Part shown: positions 50,675 through 59,448 of the stretch, one piece after another | How positions within the stretch are numbered: the first letter of the stretch is position 1 | How the letters are laid out: each line of letters starts with the position of its first letter | NCBI GenBank assembly: GCA_047972265.1 | Contig: JBKEAM010000045.1 | Location: forward strand, 1-64,000 | Reading direction: 5' to 3' | Length of the DNA: 64,000 bases | DNA from: JAAYCI01 sp047972265 | GTDB taxonomy: Bacteria; Bacillota; Clostridia; Oscillospirales; Ruminococcaceae | The notes under the pieces: generated by a model | Told to the model about the DNA's origin: nothing | The model's input: only the letters and a program-made list of their open reading frames with translations | Databases searched by the model: none | Translations under genes and position numbers: made by a program

Positions 50675-52233
50675 AGCACTTCACCCAGTCTCTCTACAAG
50701 GTTTCTAATCTCTTTGTCTTTAAAACGCCATGCTGCCCGGTTGGCAATTAGCCTTGCAGAGGAAGGGGCCACTTCTGCAATCACTGCAAGGTCGTTTTCC
50801 CGCAGGGTGCTTCCGGTTTCTACAATATCTACAATCACATCCGAAAGGCCCAGTATCGGCGCCAGCTCTATAGAACCATGCAGCGGTATAATTTCTACTT
50901 CGCGGCTTTGGGCGGCATAGTAACGGCGGGAAACAGCGGGGTACTTGGTTGCCACACGCAGCGGGCGGGCAAGGTCTTCTTCAAATCCGTTTTTGGCTGC
51001 CACGCTTAAACGGCACTTGCCAAGGCCCAAATCGAGCAGTTCCAACACATCTGTTCCATTTTCTAACAAAACATCCTTGCCCACTACCCCAATATCGGCA
51101 GCGCCATGCTCTACATAGCTGCCCACGTCCGAGGGCTTTACCAGCATATAGCGCATACGATTTGCCGTATCTTCCAGCACCAATTTTCTGCCGTCATCTT
51201 CCAACACATCCCCGCCAAGGCCTGCCGCCGCCAACATTTTGCCTATTTGGCGTGCCATACGGCCTTTGGGCAGGGCAATGTTTAGCATTGTTTCTTTTGG
51301 GGCATTTTCTGCCTGCTCTGCATCCTGCTTTTCAAGCTCGTCTAAATACAGCGCAAACCCAACAGCCCCCTGCGGCTTTTCTAACCGGCTTAGCAGGTTA
51401 TCATACCGCCCGCCCGATAATACACAAACCGGAACACCCGGTAAATAGCCCTGAAAAATAAGACCGTTGTAGTATTTTATATCGTTTAGGATGGAAAAAT
51501 CCAGCCGTAGCTCTACTTCTTCGGTTTGGGGCAGCCCTTTGGCCAATTTCTCTATTTCATCCAGTGCTTTTGCCGCACCGCGTACCCCTTGCGATAATTC
51601 TCTTGCGCGTTCCATCGCCTTTTGGTAAGGGCCGGCCAGCAACGCCAAACCCGCCAGCCTTTGCACTTCTTCTTTTGCAAGGCCCGCCTGCAAAGCCGCC
51701 TGTTCTAGTTCTCCCGCACTGCCCGCGCGCAACGCAAGCAGGGCAGCGGCTTTTTCCTGCTCTCCACGCAGGGGGGCCAGCATAGCCTCTATAAACCCCA
51801 TGTGAGAAAGATCTAGAGACCCACCCCCTACAGCAGCAAGGGTAATGGCAGCCAGTTCCAACACCTCGGCCTGCGCCAAAGCCATATTGCCGCCAATGTA
51901 TTCCAATCCCATCTGCTCTATTTCGCGGTATTCTCCGGTACTGCGGCTGCGCCTAAACACGCTTTCTTGGTAATATACTTTTCTTTGTTTGCCCGCGGGT
52001 GTGTTTTGCACTATAGACAGGGTTACGTCCGGTTTTAAAGCCAACAAGCGTCCGTCGGCAGCGGTAAAGGTTAAAATATCCTCCCCCGCCAAAAAATTTT
52101 TATTTTTAAGGTAAAGATCATACGCTTCAAAACTGCCCATGCGGTACAGCCCATATCCCCTACTCTCATACAGGCCACGCAGGCGCAGTGCAGTTTCTTC
52201 GCTGGGCCGCAAAGGCGGCAATGGCAGTTGCAT
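50671..52233 (-). CDS. hisZG: ATP phosphoribosyltransferase: HisZ regulatory and HisG catalytic domains fused
   Basis: 520 residues. Residues 1-305 are a HisRS-like HisZ (DVTLSIVQNT, KVYYQESVFRRSRSTGEYRE, then GGRYDNLLSRLEKPQGAVGFAL of class II synthetase motif 3). A short acidic linker (KQDAEQAENAPKET) leads to residues 316-520, a short-form HisG (MLNIALPKGRMARQIGKML, ADIGVVGKDVLLE, and the PRPP loop DIVETGSTLREN). It catalyses and regulates the first step of histidine synthesis. Normally these are two genes; here one frame runs through both with no internal ribosome-binding site. ATG 52233 follows GGAGG by 8 bp. Confidence 0.93.
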   Translation of the reverse strand: MQLPLPPLRPSEETALRLRGLYESRGYGLYRMGSFEAYDLYLKNKNFLAGEDILTFTAADGRLLALKPDVTLSIVQNTPAGKQRKVYYQESVFRRSRSTGEYREIEQMGLEYIGGNMALAQAEVLELAAITLAAVGGGSLDLSHMGFIEAMLAPLRGEQEKAAALLALRAGSAGELEQAALQAGLAKEEVQRLAGLALLAGPYQKAMERARELSQGVRGAAKALDEIEKLAKGLPQTEEVELRLDFSILNDIKYYNGLIFQGYLPGVPVCVLSGGRYDNLLSRLEKPQGAVGFALYLDELEKQDAEQAENAPKETMLNIALPKGRMARQIGKMLAAAGLGGDVLEDDGRKLVLEDTANRMRYMLVKPSDVGSYVEHGAADIGVVGKDVLLENGTDVLELLDLGLGKCRLSVAAKNGFEEDLARPLRVATKYPAVSRRYYAAQSREVEIIPLHGSIELAPILGLSDVIVDIVETGSTLRENDLAVIAEVAPSSARLIANRAAWRFKDKEIRNLVERLGEVL

Positions 52234-52263
52234 TGTTCTTTCCTCCATTTTTGGGTTTGTGCT

Positions 52264-52292
52264 ATTTTAACACGCTTTATTAGTTTAGTCAA
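52264..52292 (-). promoter_or_regulatory. Promoter of the his operon
   Basis: Minus strand TTGACT (52292-52287), 17 bp, TAAAAT (52269-52264), about 30 bp before the hisZG start. Confidence 0.75.
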
Positions 52293-52307
52293 GTAAATTA
52301 ATAAAGC
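52274..52307. promoter_or_regulatory. Putative operator over the his promoter
   Basis: GCTTTATTA-N16-TAATAAAGC, perfect 9-bp arms covering the -35 box and spacer. No T-box or leader peptide is present, so repression at this site is the likely control. The binding protein is not in the window. Confidence 0.5.
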
Positions 52308-52400
52308 AATAGCTGCAATTCCACTTCTCTATGTGTTCTCAAATACAGCTTGCCTAAACACAGCAAATATTTTGCATTTATACTCTCTTTTTAACACACA

Positions 52401-52429
52401 AACCCGCTCTGCACAAGGCAGGGCGGGTT
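52401..52429. repeat. Hairpin between gdhA and the his promoter
   Basis: AACCCGCTCTGC/GCAGGGCGGGTT with a 5-base loop, 16 bp after the gdhA stop. The T-run (TTTTCTTTGTTTTTTT) lies on the right, that is, for rightward transcripts, not for gdhA. It may still end gdhA weakly. Confidence 0.5.
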
Positions 52430-52444
52430 TTCTTTGTTTTTTTG

Positions 52445-53701
52445 TTATGGAAATATACCACGCATACGTTTGGCCTGCGTAAGCCTTTGGATGGCAAGAA
52501 TATAGGCCGCAATACGGTAGCTTACTTTTTTGTCGCGCATAATATCACTTACTTCGTTATAGCTGCGTATCATTACCTTATGCAGCATATTGTTTACCTG
52601 CTCTTCTTCCCAGGTAAGGTTTTGGATGTTTTGCACCCATTCAAAATAAGAGACAACCACGCCGCCGGCATTTGCCAAAATATCCGGCACCAATATAATA
52701 CCCCGGCTGTCCAGTACTTCATCAGCCTCTGTGGTGGTGGGGCCGTTGGCGCCTTCTACTATAAGCTTAGCCTGTACACATTTGGCAACCTCGGCAGTTA
52801 TCTGGTTTTCCAGCGCGCAGGGCACCAGTACATCACAGTCACAGCAAATCAGCTCGGCATTGGTAATAGGCTGGCCCTCGCCGCTGTATCCCTCTATGGT
52901 ATGTTTTGGATTTTGTGCCACATACTCCATTAAAGCCGGAATATCAAGTCCATCGGCGCAGTACAAGCCACCCGACACATCGCTTACCGCCACAACGGTA
53001 TAGCCCATCTCGTGCAGCAAACGAGCCGAGGTGCCACCCACATTGCCAAGGCCCTGTACAGCAATCCGGTTGTTTTCTTTATCCATCCCGTGACGCACAA
53101 GCGCCTCTTTTACAATAATGCTTACGCCGCGCCCTGTGGCCGCCGCACGCCCTAAAGAGCCCCCAAGCTCTATGGCTTTGCCCGTTACAACACCCGGTAC
53201 AGCATACCCTTTCATCATGCTATAGGTGTCCATAATCCAGCCCATTATCTCGGCGTTTGTGTTTACATCAGGGGCCGGTATATCTCTTTCTGGCCCAATA
53301 ATGGGCAGTATCATAGAGGTAAACCGCCTTGTAAGGCGTTCTAACTCTCCCTTAGAAAGTTTAGATGGGTCTACCTGTACGCCGCCCTTGGCACCGCCAT
53401 AGGGTATATTTACCACCGCACATTTAAAACTCATCCAGGCAGCAAGCGCTTTTACCTCGTCGGGATCGGTATTTTGATGATACCGTATGCCGCCCTTGCA
53501 AGGCCCGCGCGTGCTGGAGTGCTGCACACGGTACCCCTCAAACACCTGTACCGAACCATCATCCATCCTTACCGGTATAGCAACTTTAAGTTCCCTTTCT
53601 GGGTGTTTTAAAATCTCCAGCTCGTAGGGCGATGCCTCTAAATATCTGCCTGCATTGTCAATTGTGCGTGTTACCTGTTCAAAGGGATTGTAACCTTCCA
53701 T
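52445..53701 (-). CDS. gdhA: Glutamate dehydrogenase
   Basis: 418 residues; interconverts glutamate and 2-oxoglutarate plus ammonia. The Glu/Leu/Phe/Val dehydrogenase N-terminal domain has substrate lysines in RGPCKGGIRYH, VVNIPYGGAKGGVQVDPS (catalytic Lys) and PAPDVNTNAEIMGW. The Rossmann domain has VQGLGNVGGTSARLLHEMG. The length (about 420) fits the hexameric NAD-type class of Gram-positives. Together with glnN at 13.5 kb it covers ammonia assimilation or glutamate catabolism. Confidence 0.95.
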   Translation of the reverse strand: MEGYNPFEQVTRTIDNAGRYLEASPYELEILKHPERELKVAIPVRMDDGSVQVFEGYRVQHSSTRGPCKGGIRYHQNTDPDEVKALAAWMSFKCAVVNIPYGGAKGGVQVDPSKLSKGELERLTRRFTSMILPIIGPERDIPAPDVNTNAEIMGWIMDTYSMMKGYAVPGVVTGKAIELGGSLGRAAATGRGVSIIVKEALVRHGMDKENNRIAVQGLGNVGGTSARLLHEMGYTVVAVSDVSGGLYCADGLDIPALMEYVAQNPKHTIEGYSGEGQPITNAELICCDCDVLVPCALENQITAEVAKCVQAKLIVEGANGPTTTEADEVLDSRGIILVPDILANAGGVVVSYFEWVQNIQNLTWEEEQVNNMLHKVMIRSYNEVSDIMRDKKVSYRIAAYILAIQRLTQAKRMRGIFP

Positions 53702-53911
53702 TCTTTTCCGTCCTTTCTCTCTTTCAAATCATTTTATTGGAATGACACAAAAAAAGGCGCAAAAAAACAAGCTTTCTGCCATACACCTTTTTGTCTGGTG
53801 CACAAAGAAAACAAACATCTAAAATTAGGGATATAGTAATTGTAAAATCGAGGAACATGTCTTTCCACTGATTACACAATAACACGCTTTTCAAAAAGAT
53901 GCAATATAAAA

Positions 53912-53979
53912 AACCCCGGCGTTTTTTCCTGTATTTTTTGCTTTGTTTGGGCAAAAAATACATTTAGGGCCCGCCGGGG
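53912..53979 (-). terminator. Nested double-hairpin terminator of the DUF362 gene
   Basis: Outer arms CCCCGGCG (53914-53921) and CGCCGGGG (53972-53979) are followed leftward by TTTTTT. Between them lies a second perfect 12-bp stem (53930-53941 and 53951-53962, TGTATTTTTTGC). The region 53702-53911 holds no credible gene; a 79-codon frame there overlaps this structure. Confidence 0.75.
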
Positions 53980-53989
53980 CTTTGGGTAT

Positions 53990-55102
53990 TTACTTTACTG
54001 TAAGCAGGTTGTAATTGCCATTTCCAAGGCCTATTTTTTCGCCGTGCTCAATCTGGCTGCGCCAGTTGGTGGTGGGGTGCATACGGCAAAAATGGTCGTG
54101 CCCTTCAGCCTTTGTTTCCGCCAAAAAAGTAGAGGGAATGATCGGTGCCGCCAGCACTGCTTCGGCACAGGCAGCATCCAAAGCCACAGGGTCAAAAGAA
54201 GCAAAAATACCTATATCGGGCACCACCGCGGCATCGTTACCCGAGTGGCAATCGCAGGTTGGCGATATTTGCTGCACAACGCTGATGTGAAAGTGGGGGC
54301 GGCCGTCTACAATAGCTTTGGTATACTCCACCATTTTGCTGTTTAGCATATCGCCGCTGGTACCGCTTTGGTTAGAAATTGCGTCAAAGTTACATGCCCC
54401 AATGCACCGTCCACAGCCTACACATTTTTCGTGGTTTATATGCGCTTTTTTGTTTTCGTTGTAAGAAATAGCATCGTGTGCACAAAACCGCATACACATA
54501 CCGCAAGAGCGGCAGCGCTCTGCATGCACTGCGGGTTTACCATCGTTGTGCATTTGCATTTTGCCTGCGCGGCTGCCGCACCCCATGCCAATGTTTTTAA
54601 TGACACCGCCAAAGCCTGTTCCCTCGTGCCCTTTAAAGTGGGTAAGAGATATAAAAATATCCGCATCCATTACAGCGCGGCCTATATGGGCGGTTTTGCA
54701 GTACACACCGCCCTGCACAGGCACTTCTATATCGTCTGTGCCCTTTAGCCCATCGGCTATAATCATCTGGCACCCGGTAGAAAGCGGCGAATATCCGTTT
54801 TCCATCGCCGCATCCAAATGTTCCAGCGCATTTTTACGCCGCCCCACATAAAGGGTGTTGCAGTCTGTTAAAAAAGGCTTTCCGCCATTTTTCCTTACCC
54901 TGTCGGCCACACGCTTGGCAAAATTGGGCCGTAAAAAAGAAAGATTGCCCGGCTCTCCAAAATGCAACTTTATAGCGGTAAACTTATCTGTAAAATCAAT
55001 GCTGTCCAACCCGGCCCGTGTCATAAGCTTATCCAGTTTATCCAACAGGCTTACATTTTCTTTACAACGCATATCTGTAAAAAATACATCTGCTTTTTGC
55101 AT
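53990..55102 (-). CDS. DUF362 domain protein with two 4Fe-4S clusters
   Basis: 370 residues. An N-terminal DUF362 region (about 1-190; AIKLHFGEPGNLSFLRP, SLTHFKGHEGTGFGGVIKNI) is followed by a ferredoxin domain with two cluster motifs, CRSCGMCMRFC (~197) and CVGCGRCIGAC (~227), then the rest of the DUF362 fold (FDPVALDAACAEAVL). Widespread in Clostridia; biochemical role unknown, presumably electron transfer. Single-gene unit with its own terminator. GGGAG precedes ATG. Confidence 0.88.
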   Translation of the reverse strand: MQKADVFFTDMRCKENVSLLDKLDKLMTRAGLDSIDFTDKFTAIKLHFGEPGNLSFLRPNFAKRVADRVRKNGGKPFLTDCNTLYVGRRKNALEHLDAAMENGYSPLSTGCQMIIADGLKGTDDIEVPVQGGVYCKTAHIGRAVMDADIFISLTHFKGHEGTGFGGVIKNIGMGCGSRAGKMQMHNDGKPAVHAERCRSCGMCMRFCAHDAISYNENKKAHINHEKCVGCGRCIGACNFDAISNQSGTSGDMLNSKMVEYTKAIVDGRPHFHISVVQQISPTCDCHSGNDAAVVPDIGIFASFDPVALDAACAEAVLAAPIIPSTFLAETKAEGHDHFCRMHPTTNWRSQIEHGEKIGLGNGNYNLLTVK

Positions 55103-55145
55103 ACTATTCTCCCGTTTGTATTACAGTGTTGGTTCTTCGTTTGGT

Positions 55146-56408
55146 TTAAAGCTTTTCAGCGTCCTCTATCTCCATCCCCAAAGATAGGCGACGCACCATA
55201 TCCAGTGCGTATTGTGTGGCCTGGTGGCGCACCCATTCGCGGTTGCGGTGGGCACCAAGCTGCAATTTTTTAACAAATGTGCCGCCAAGGCTGCTGGCTG
55301 CCACATACACAAGCCCCACCGGTTTTAGCGCCGTTCCCCCATCCGGCCCGGCCACACCAGTAATGCCTACCCCATAAGTGGCCCCGGCAAGGGTTTGTAT
55401 CCCCTGTGCCATAGCTGCTGCCGTTTGGGCAGACACCGCGCCATATTCCTCCAGTGTTTTTTCGGGCACACCTATCATTTTTACTTTTGCTGTATTTGCA
55501 TAGGTACAGGCACCATAGCCAAAAACATCACTGGCACCAGCCACCGAGGTAATGCGTTTTGAAAGTAGCCCGCCGGTGCAACTTTCTGCCGTGGCAATGG
55601 TTTCTGCCCGCTCTTGCAGTTGCCTTACCAGCGTTGTTTCTAAATCGGGCCAAGTCTCGGTGTAAATATAACCGTTTAATAAGGCGCGAAATTTACCCGC
55701 GTAGTCCTCACACATGGCAACCGCTTCCAGCTCGCTTTGGGCACGGGCGGTAATGCGCACATGCACTTCGCCGGTTTTTGCGTACAGGGCCGCCGTAGGG
55801 TTGCTGCCGTCTAAAAGTGGGTGCACCATATCCTCAAGCAGGCTTTCTCCAATACCAAACACCCGCAGAGTATGAGAGTACAACACACCATCCTGCATTG
55901 CCTCCAGCATGGGACGTATCTGGTTTGTAAACATGGGGCGCATCTCGCTGGGGGGGCCGGGCATTAAAAAGGCCGTGCTGTTTTGATGCTTAAATATCAT
56001 GCCCGGGGCGGTTCCGTTAAAATTGGGTATCTTCTCGCCATTGCGGGGTACCATGGCCTGTTTTTCGTTATTGGTGGTCATGGTTATGCCGCGGTTTATA
56101 AAAAATCCCCTAATTTTTTCTAGTTCCTCTTCATCCATTACCAGTTCGTCCTCAAAAACCGAGGCCACCGTTTGCTTGGTAAGGTCATCATCAGTGGGGC
56201 CAAGGCCACCCGTAAATATCAAAATATCACTGCGCCCTTTTGCTTCTTTAACTACTCCAGCCAAACGCTGGGGGTTATCTCCCACTACGGTTTGGTAATA
56301 AACGCCAAACCCCAGTGAGGCCAATTCTTGTGCCAAAAACTGGGCGTTTGTGTTTACAATATCGCCCAACAGCAGCTCGGTTCCTACACAAATAATTTCG
56401 GCTTTCAT
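55146..56408 (-). CDS. cinA: CinA-family protein (competence/damage-inducible, NMN deamidase domain)
   Basis: 420 residues, the full two-domain form. The N-terminal MoCF/COG1058 domain (about 1-165; MKAEIICVGTELLLGDIVNT, FTGGLGPTDDDLT) is an ADP-ribose pyrophosphatase-type domain. The C-terminal domain (about 250-410; TIATAESCTGGLLSKRITSV, GITGVAGPDGGT) matches nicotinamide mononucleotide amidohydrolase. Likely role: pyridine nucleotide salvage. AGAAGG precedes ATG. Confidence 0.93.
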   Translation of the reverse strand: MKAEIICVGTELLLGDIVNTNAQFLAQELASLGFGVYYQTVVGDNPQRLAGVVKEAKGRSDILIFTGGLGPTDDDLTKQTVASVFEDELVMDEEELEKIRGFFINRGITMTTNNEKQAMVPRNGEKIPNFNGTAPGMIFKHQNSTAFLMPGPPSEMRPMFTNQIRPMLEAMQDGVLYSHTLRVFGIGESLLEDMVHPLLDGSNPTAALYAKTGEVHVRITARAQSELEAVAMCEDYAGKFRALLNGYIYTETWPDLETTLVRQLQERAETIATAESCTGGLLSKRITSVAGASDVFGYGACTYANTAKVKMIGVPEKTLEEYGAVSAQTAAAMAQGIQTLAGATYGVGITGVAGPDGGTALKPVGLVYVAASSLGGTFVKKLQLGAHRNREWVRHQATQYALDMVRRLSLGMEIEDAEKL

Positions 56409-56626
56409 ACCGGTTGCCTTCTCTCTACATGGTTTATTTTATTGTTAAAGCGGGCAAATAAAAATTATCCGCAGGCTTATATAGCAACGCAGCAAAACAA
56501 CACCGCTATTTTAATACACCTGTACATTTTGCATAGCGCAAAACGCGGCACACCCTACGCCTGCCCTGCACCGCAAAGCAATTAAGGGTATTAAACAAGC
56601 CCTGCATAGCGCAGAGCCCGTTTTAT

Positions 56627-57811
56627 TTATGGCTGCATCAGTCCAAATTCGGCCAGGGCCGCCGCCTCTGCTTCCAGCGCAAACAATTGGGGCATTTCTG
56701 CCTCCATAGCCTCGCACAGGGGCAGCTTCGGTTTTGTAGCCGGATGGGGCGGCGTAAAAATGGTGCAGCAATCTTCGTAGGGCAAAATGCTGGTTTCGTA
56801 AGTATTTATCTGCCGCGCTATTTCCATAATTTCAACTTTATCCATGGCGATGCAGGGGCGCAGCACCGGCATACTTTGTACCGCATCGGTACAAGCCAGC
56901 GCCTGCATGGTTTGGCTTGCCACCTGCGCAAGGCTTTCGCCCGTAATCAGCGCTTCGCATCCCTCTTTTTGGGCAATTACAGCGGCAATACGCATCATGC
57001 TGCGGCGCATCATTACGGTAAAATACTCTGGCTTACTTAGGTTATCACGCAAAAACTCCTGCGCCTTTGTATACTCTACAACATACAAGGGCATGGGGCC
57101 TGTGCCCGGCGTAAGCAAGCGGGCAAGATCCTCTACTTTGGCGCGTGCCCTTGGGCTTGTATAGGGCGGGCTTGCAAAGTGGATGCTTACCAGCCCAAGC
57201 CCTCTTTTTGCCATTAAGTGCCCTGCCACAGGGCTGTCTATCCCGCCGGAGAGCATCAATGCGGCGCGCCCGCTGCTGGGCACTGGCAAACCACCGGCTC
57301 CTTTTACTTTTGGACCGTGTACATAAGCGCCTTTTTCACGCACTTCTACCGTTACAAGGGTTTCGGGTGTGCGCACATCCACCTTTAGGTGGGGGTATGC
57401 ATCCAGTACAATGCCGCCCAAATGGCTGCTAATTTCCATGCTGTTTAATGCAAACGTTTTATCCGCACGCTTGGCCGTAACCTTAAAGGTTTTGGCGGCC
57501 CCTAGCTGCGGACGCAGATATTCAAGTGCCAATTTTGCTATGGCATCCATATCTTTCTCGCACACCGCACTGCGGGATATAGCCGCCAGCCCAAACACGC
57601 GCGATACCCGTGCAAAGGCTTCTTCTACCGATGCATTTGCAGTTTCGTCCTGCGGTTCTATATACAATGCCGATTGTGCACTGCGCACATTCCACTTACC
57701 CAAATCTGCCAGGCGGCGGCGCAGAGCCTTGATCAGTGTTGCCTCAAACTTAGAGCGGTTTAAGCCTTTTAGGCTCATTTCGCCCTGATAACCCAATATA
57801 ATTTCCCGCAT
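56627..57811 (-). CDS. thiI: tRNA 4-thiouridine synthase ThiI
   Basis: 394 residues: NFLD and THUMP domains (about 1-165), then the adenylating PP-loop domain (LMLSGGIDSPVAGHLMAKRG, ~185). Adds sulfur to U8 of tRNA and may serve thiamine thiazole synthesis. There is no C-terminal rhodanese domain, so a separate sulfur carrier step or direct transfer from the desulfurase is needed, fitting the adjacent gene. AAGGAG precedes ATG; 9 bp after the desulfurase stop. Confidence 0.94.
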   Translation of the reverse strand: MREIILGYQGEMSLKGLNRSKFEATLIKALRRRLADLGKWNVRSAQSALYIEPQDETANASVEEAFARVSRVFGLAAISRSAVCEKDMDAIAKLALEYLRPQLGAAKTFKVTAKRADKTFALNSMEISSHLGGIVLDAYPHLKVDVRTPETLVTVEVREKGAYVHGPKVKGAGGLPVPSSGRAALMLSGGIDSPVAGHLMAKRGLGLVSIHFASPPYTSPRARAKVEDLARLLTPGTGPMPLYVVEYTKAQEFLRDNLSKPEYFTVMMRRSMMRIAAVIAQKEGCEALITGESLAQVASQTMQALACTDAVQSMPVLRPCIAMDKVEIMEIARQINTYETSILPYEDCCTIFTPPHPATKPKLPLCEAMEAEMPQLFALEAEAAALAEFGLMQP

Positions 57812-57820
57812 ACAAACTCC

Positions 57821-58987
57821 TTACCGGGCGGGCCTGCGCCCGCTGTTTTTTTGGGATGTACGCGCAATGGCTTCTATCCCATCTGTAAGCCCCAAAAGCA
57901 GGGCATCTATATCTTCTTCTGTATTTTGTCCGTCAAAGCTGATGCGTAAAGACGAATCGATACGCTCGGCATACAGGCGCATAGCTGTAAGTGTGTGGCT
58001 GGCCTGCCCCTTAGAGCAAGCGGACCCGCTGGACACATACACCCCCCGCTGCTCTAAAAAGTGCAGCATAGTTTCGCTACGGATGCCCGGTAAAGAAATA
58101 TTTACAATGCCGGGGTAACTTTGCGGCGGAGAATTGATAAACAAGTTTGGCAAACCGGCAAGCCCCTGCAACAAACGGTTACGCAATGTGTGTATGGTTT
58201 GCGCGTCACACTGGGCATTAGTCTGCATCAGCTCTACCGCTTTGGCAAAGCCCGCAATATAAGCCGTATTTTCGGTGCCCGGGCGTATTCCGCTCTCCTG
58301 CCCGCCACCCAGCAGCGGGGTTTGAATGGCAAGCCCCTTGCGCAGGTAAAGTGCTCCTATCCCTTTGGGGGCGTGTATTTTATGCCCCGCCACCGCAATG
58401 CTGTCTATCTGTGTTTTTTCGGCTGCCAGCGGCAATTTGCAAAACCCCTGTACAGCATCTACATGCACCGCAACTAAAGGGTTAATTTCTTTTACACGGC
58501 GGGCAAGGCTTTCCACATCCAGCACTGCTCCGGTTTCGTTGTTTACCTGCATGGCGCACACCAATATGGTATCGTCCCGCACCTCGGCCAAAATGTCTGC
58601 AATGTCTACTTCGCCAGTTTCTGCCGGCGGCACCATGGTTACTTCAAAGCCCTCGCGCTCTGCCAAGGCCAGCAGCACCTTGCGCACGCCGGGGTGCTCG
58701 TACCCGGTTGCCACAAAATGGTTGCCCCTGTTTTTGCGGGCGCGCGCAATGCCCTGTATGGCAATATTGTTGGCCTCGGTACCGCTTGCGGTAAAATACA
58801 CCTGCTTGGCAGCACAACCCAGCGCTTTGGCCAGTGTGCTCCGCGCTGTTTCAATTACCTTTTCGGCCTCCATACCCGGGGCATATAAAGACGACGGATT
58901 GGCAAAATGTGCAGCCAATACCTCGGCCACTGTATCCACAACCGCAGAAAAAGGCGCGGTGGTGGCGGCATTGTCCAGATAATGCAA
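57821..58987 (-). CDS. Cysteine desulfurase (NifS/IscS family, ThiI partner)
   Basis: 388 residues, PLP enzyme releasing sulfur from cysteine as persulfide. HYLDNAATTAPFSAVV, FTASGTEANN, PLP Lys in AVAGHKIHAPKGIGAL and the active Cys loop SSGSACSKGQASHTL are present. I choose TTG 58987 (reading MHYLDNAATT) because AAGGAGG lies just upstream, inside the longer frame that starts at an ATG at 59014. Co-transcribed with thiI, the NifZ/ThiI arrangement known in Firmicutes. Confidence 0.9.
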   Translation of the reverse strand: MHYLDNAATTAPFSAVVDTVAEVLAAHFANPSSLYAPGMEAEKVIETARSTLAKALGCAAKQVYFTASGTEANNIAIQGIARARKNRGNHFVATGYEHPGVRKVLLALAEREGFEVTMVPPAETGEVDIADILAEVRDDTILVCAMQVNNETGAVLDVESLARRVKEINPLVAVHVDAVQGFCKLPLAAEKTQIDSIAVAGHKIHAPKGIGALYLRKGLAIQTPLLGGGQESGIRPGTENTAYIAGFAKAVELMQTNAQCDAQTIHTLRNRLLQGLAGLPNLFINSPPQSYPGIVNISLPGIRSETMLHFLEQRGVYVSSGSACSKGQASHTLTAMRLYAERIDSSLRISFDGQNTEEDIDALLLGLTDGIEAIARTSQKNSGRRPAR

Positions 58988-59142
58988 AACTTCCTCCTTC
59001 ATCTGGGATAACATTTACCCCAGAGCTGCTTTTAAACACAACTTTACAAGCAGAGGCTTTGCTGCAAAACACAGGCCGCCGCTTTTTACCAAATTAAACC
59101 CCCGCCAAAAAGCAACGGTTTAACCTTATACTGTATTGTTTT

Positions 59143-59172
59143 ATTATATACCCCCCGGCAAGGGTGGAGCAA
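59143..59172 (-). promoter_or_regulatory. Predicted promoter of the cysteine desulfurase-thiI operon
   Basis: Minus strand TTGCTC (59172-59167), 18 bp, TATAAT (59148-59143). The leader to the start is about 150 nt with no recognised motif. The rest of 59173-59407 contains no convincing gene; a 75-codon frame on the + strand lacks a ribosome-binding site. Confidence 0.55.
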
Positions 59173-59407
59173 GCTATGCTTTATATGCCTTTGTTGCAAC
59201 ACACAAATGGACACTAAAACAATTTGCAATTATTACAGGGGCTACATTTTGTGCTCCAAAGCCTTCAGGTGCTGTAGCTGACCCTAGAGTATTATGTAAA
59301 ATTGCACAAAGAAATTTTTGTATTCAGTTTTTTACAAACCCACCCTTTAAAGATGCGCGGTAGTAGCCTTCTTTAACTACCCAAACGGATGCCACAAAAT
59401 ACAGCAA

Positions 59408-59443
59408 TGCCGCAAAACAGGCAACGGCCTTGTGTTTGCGGCA
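59408..59443 (-). terminator. Possible terminator of the V-ATPase operon
   Basis: TGCCGCAAA/TTTGCGGCA arms with an inner GGC/GCC stem, 5 bp after the subunit D stop. Only a mixed T-rich stretch follows on the leftward strand, so it is a weak call. Confidence 0.45.
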
Positions 59444-59448
59444 CCGAT

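Noticed and set aside
53724..53963. 79-codon frame on the minus strand between gdhA and the DUF362 gene
   Set aside because: Most of it coincides with the nested terminator; no start signals.
59136..59363. 75-codon frame on the + strand upstream of the V-ATPase end
   Set aside because: No ribosome-binding site; it overlaps the predicted desulfurase promoter. It could be a decayed fragment, but nothing supports that.
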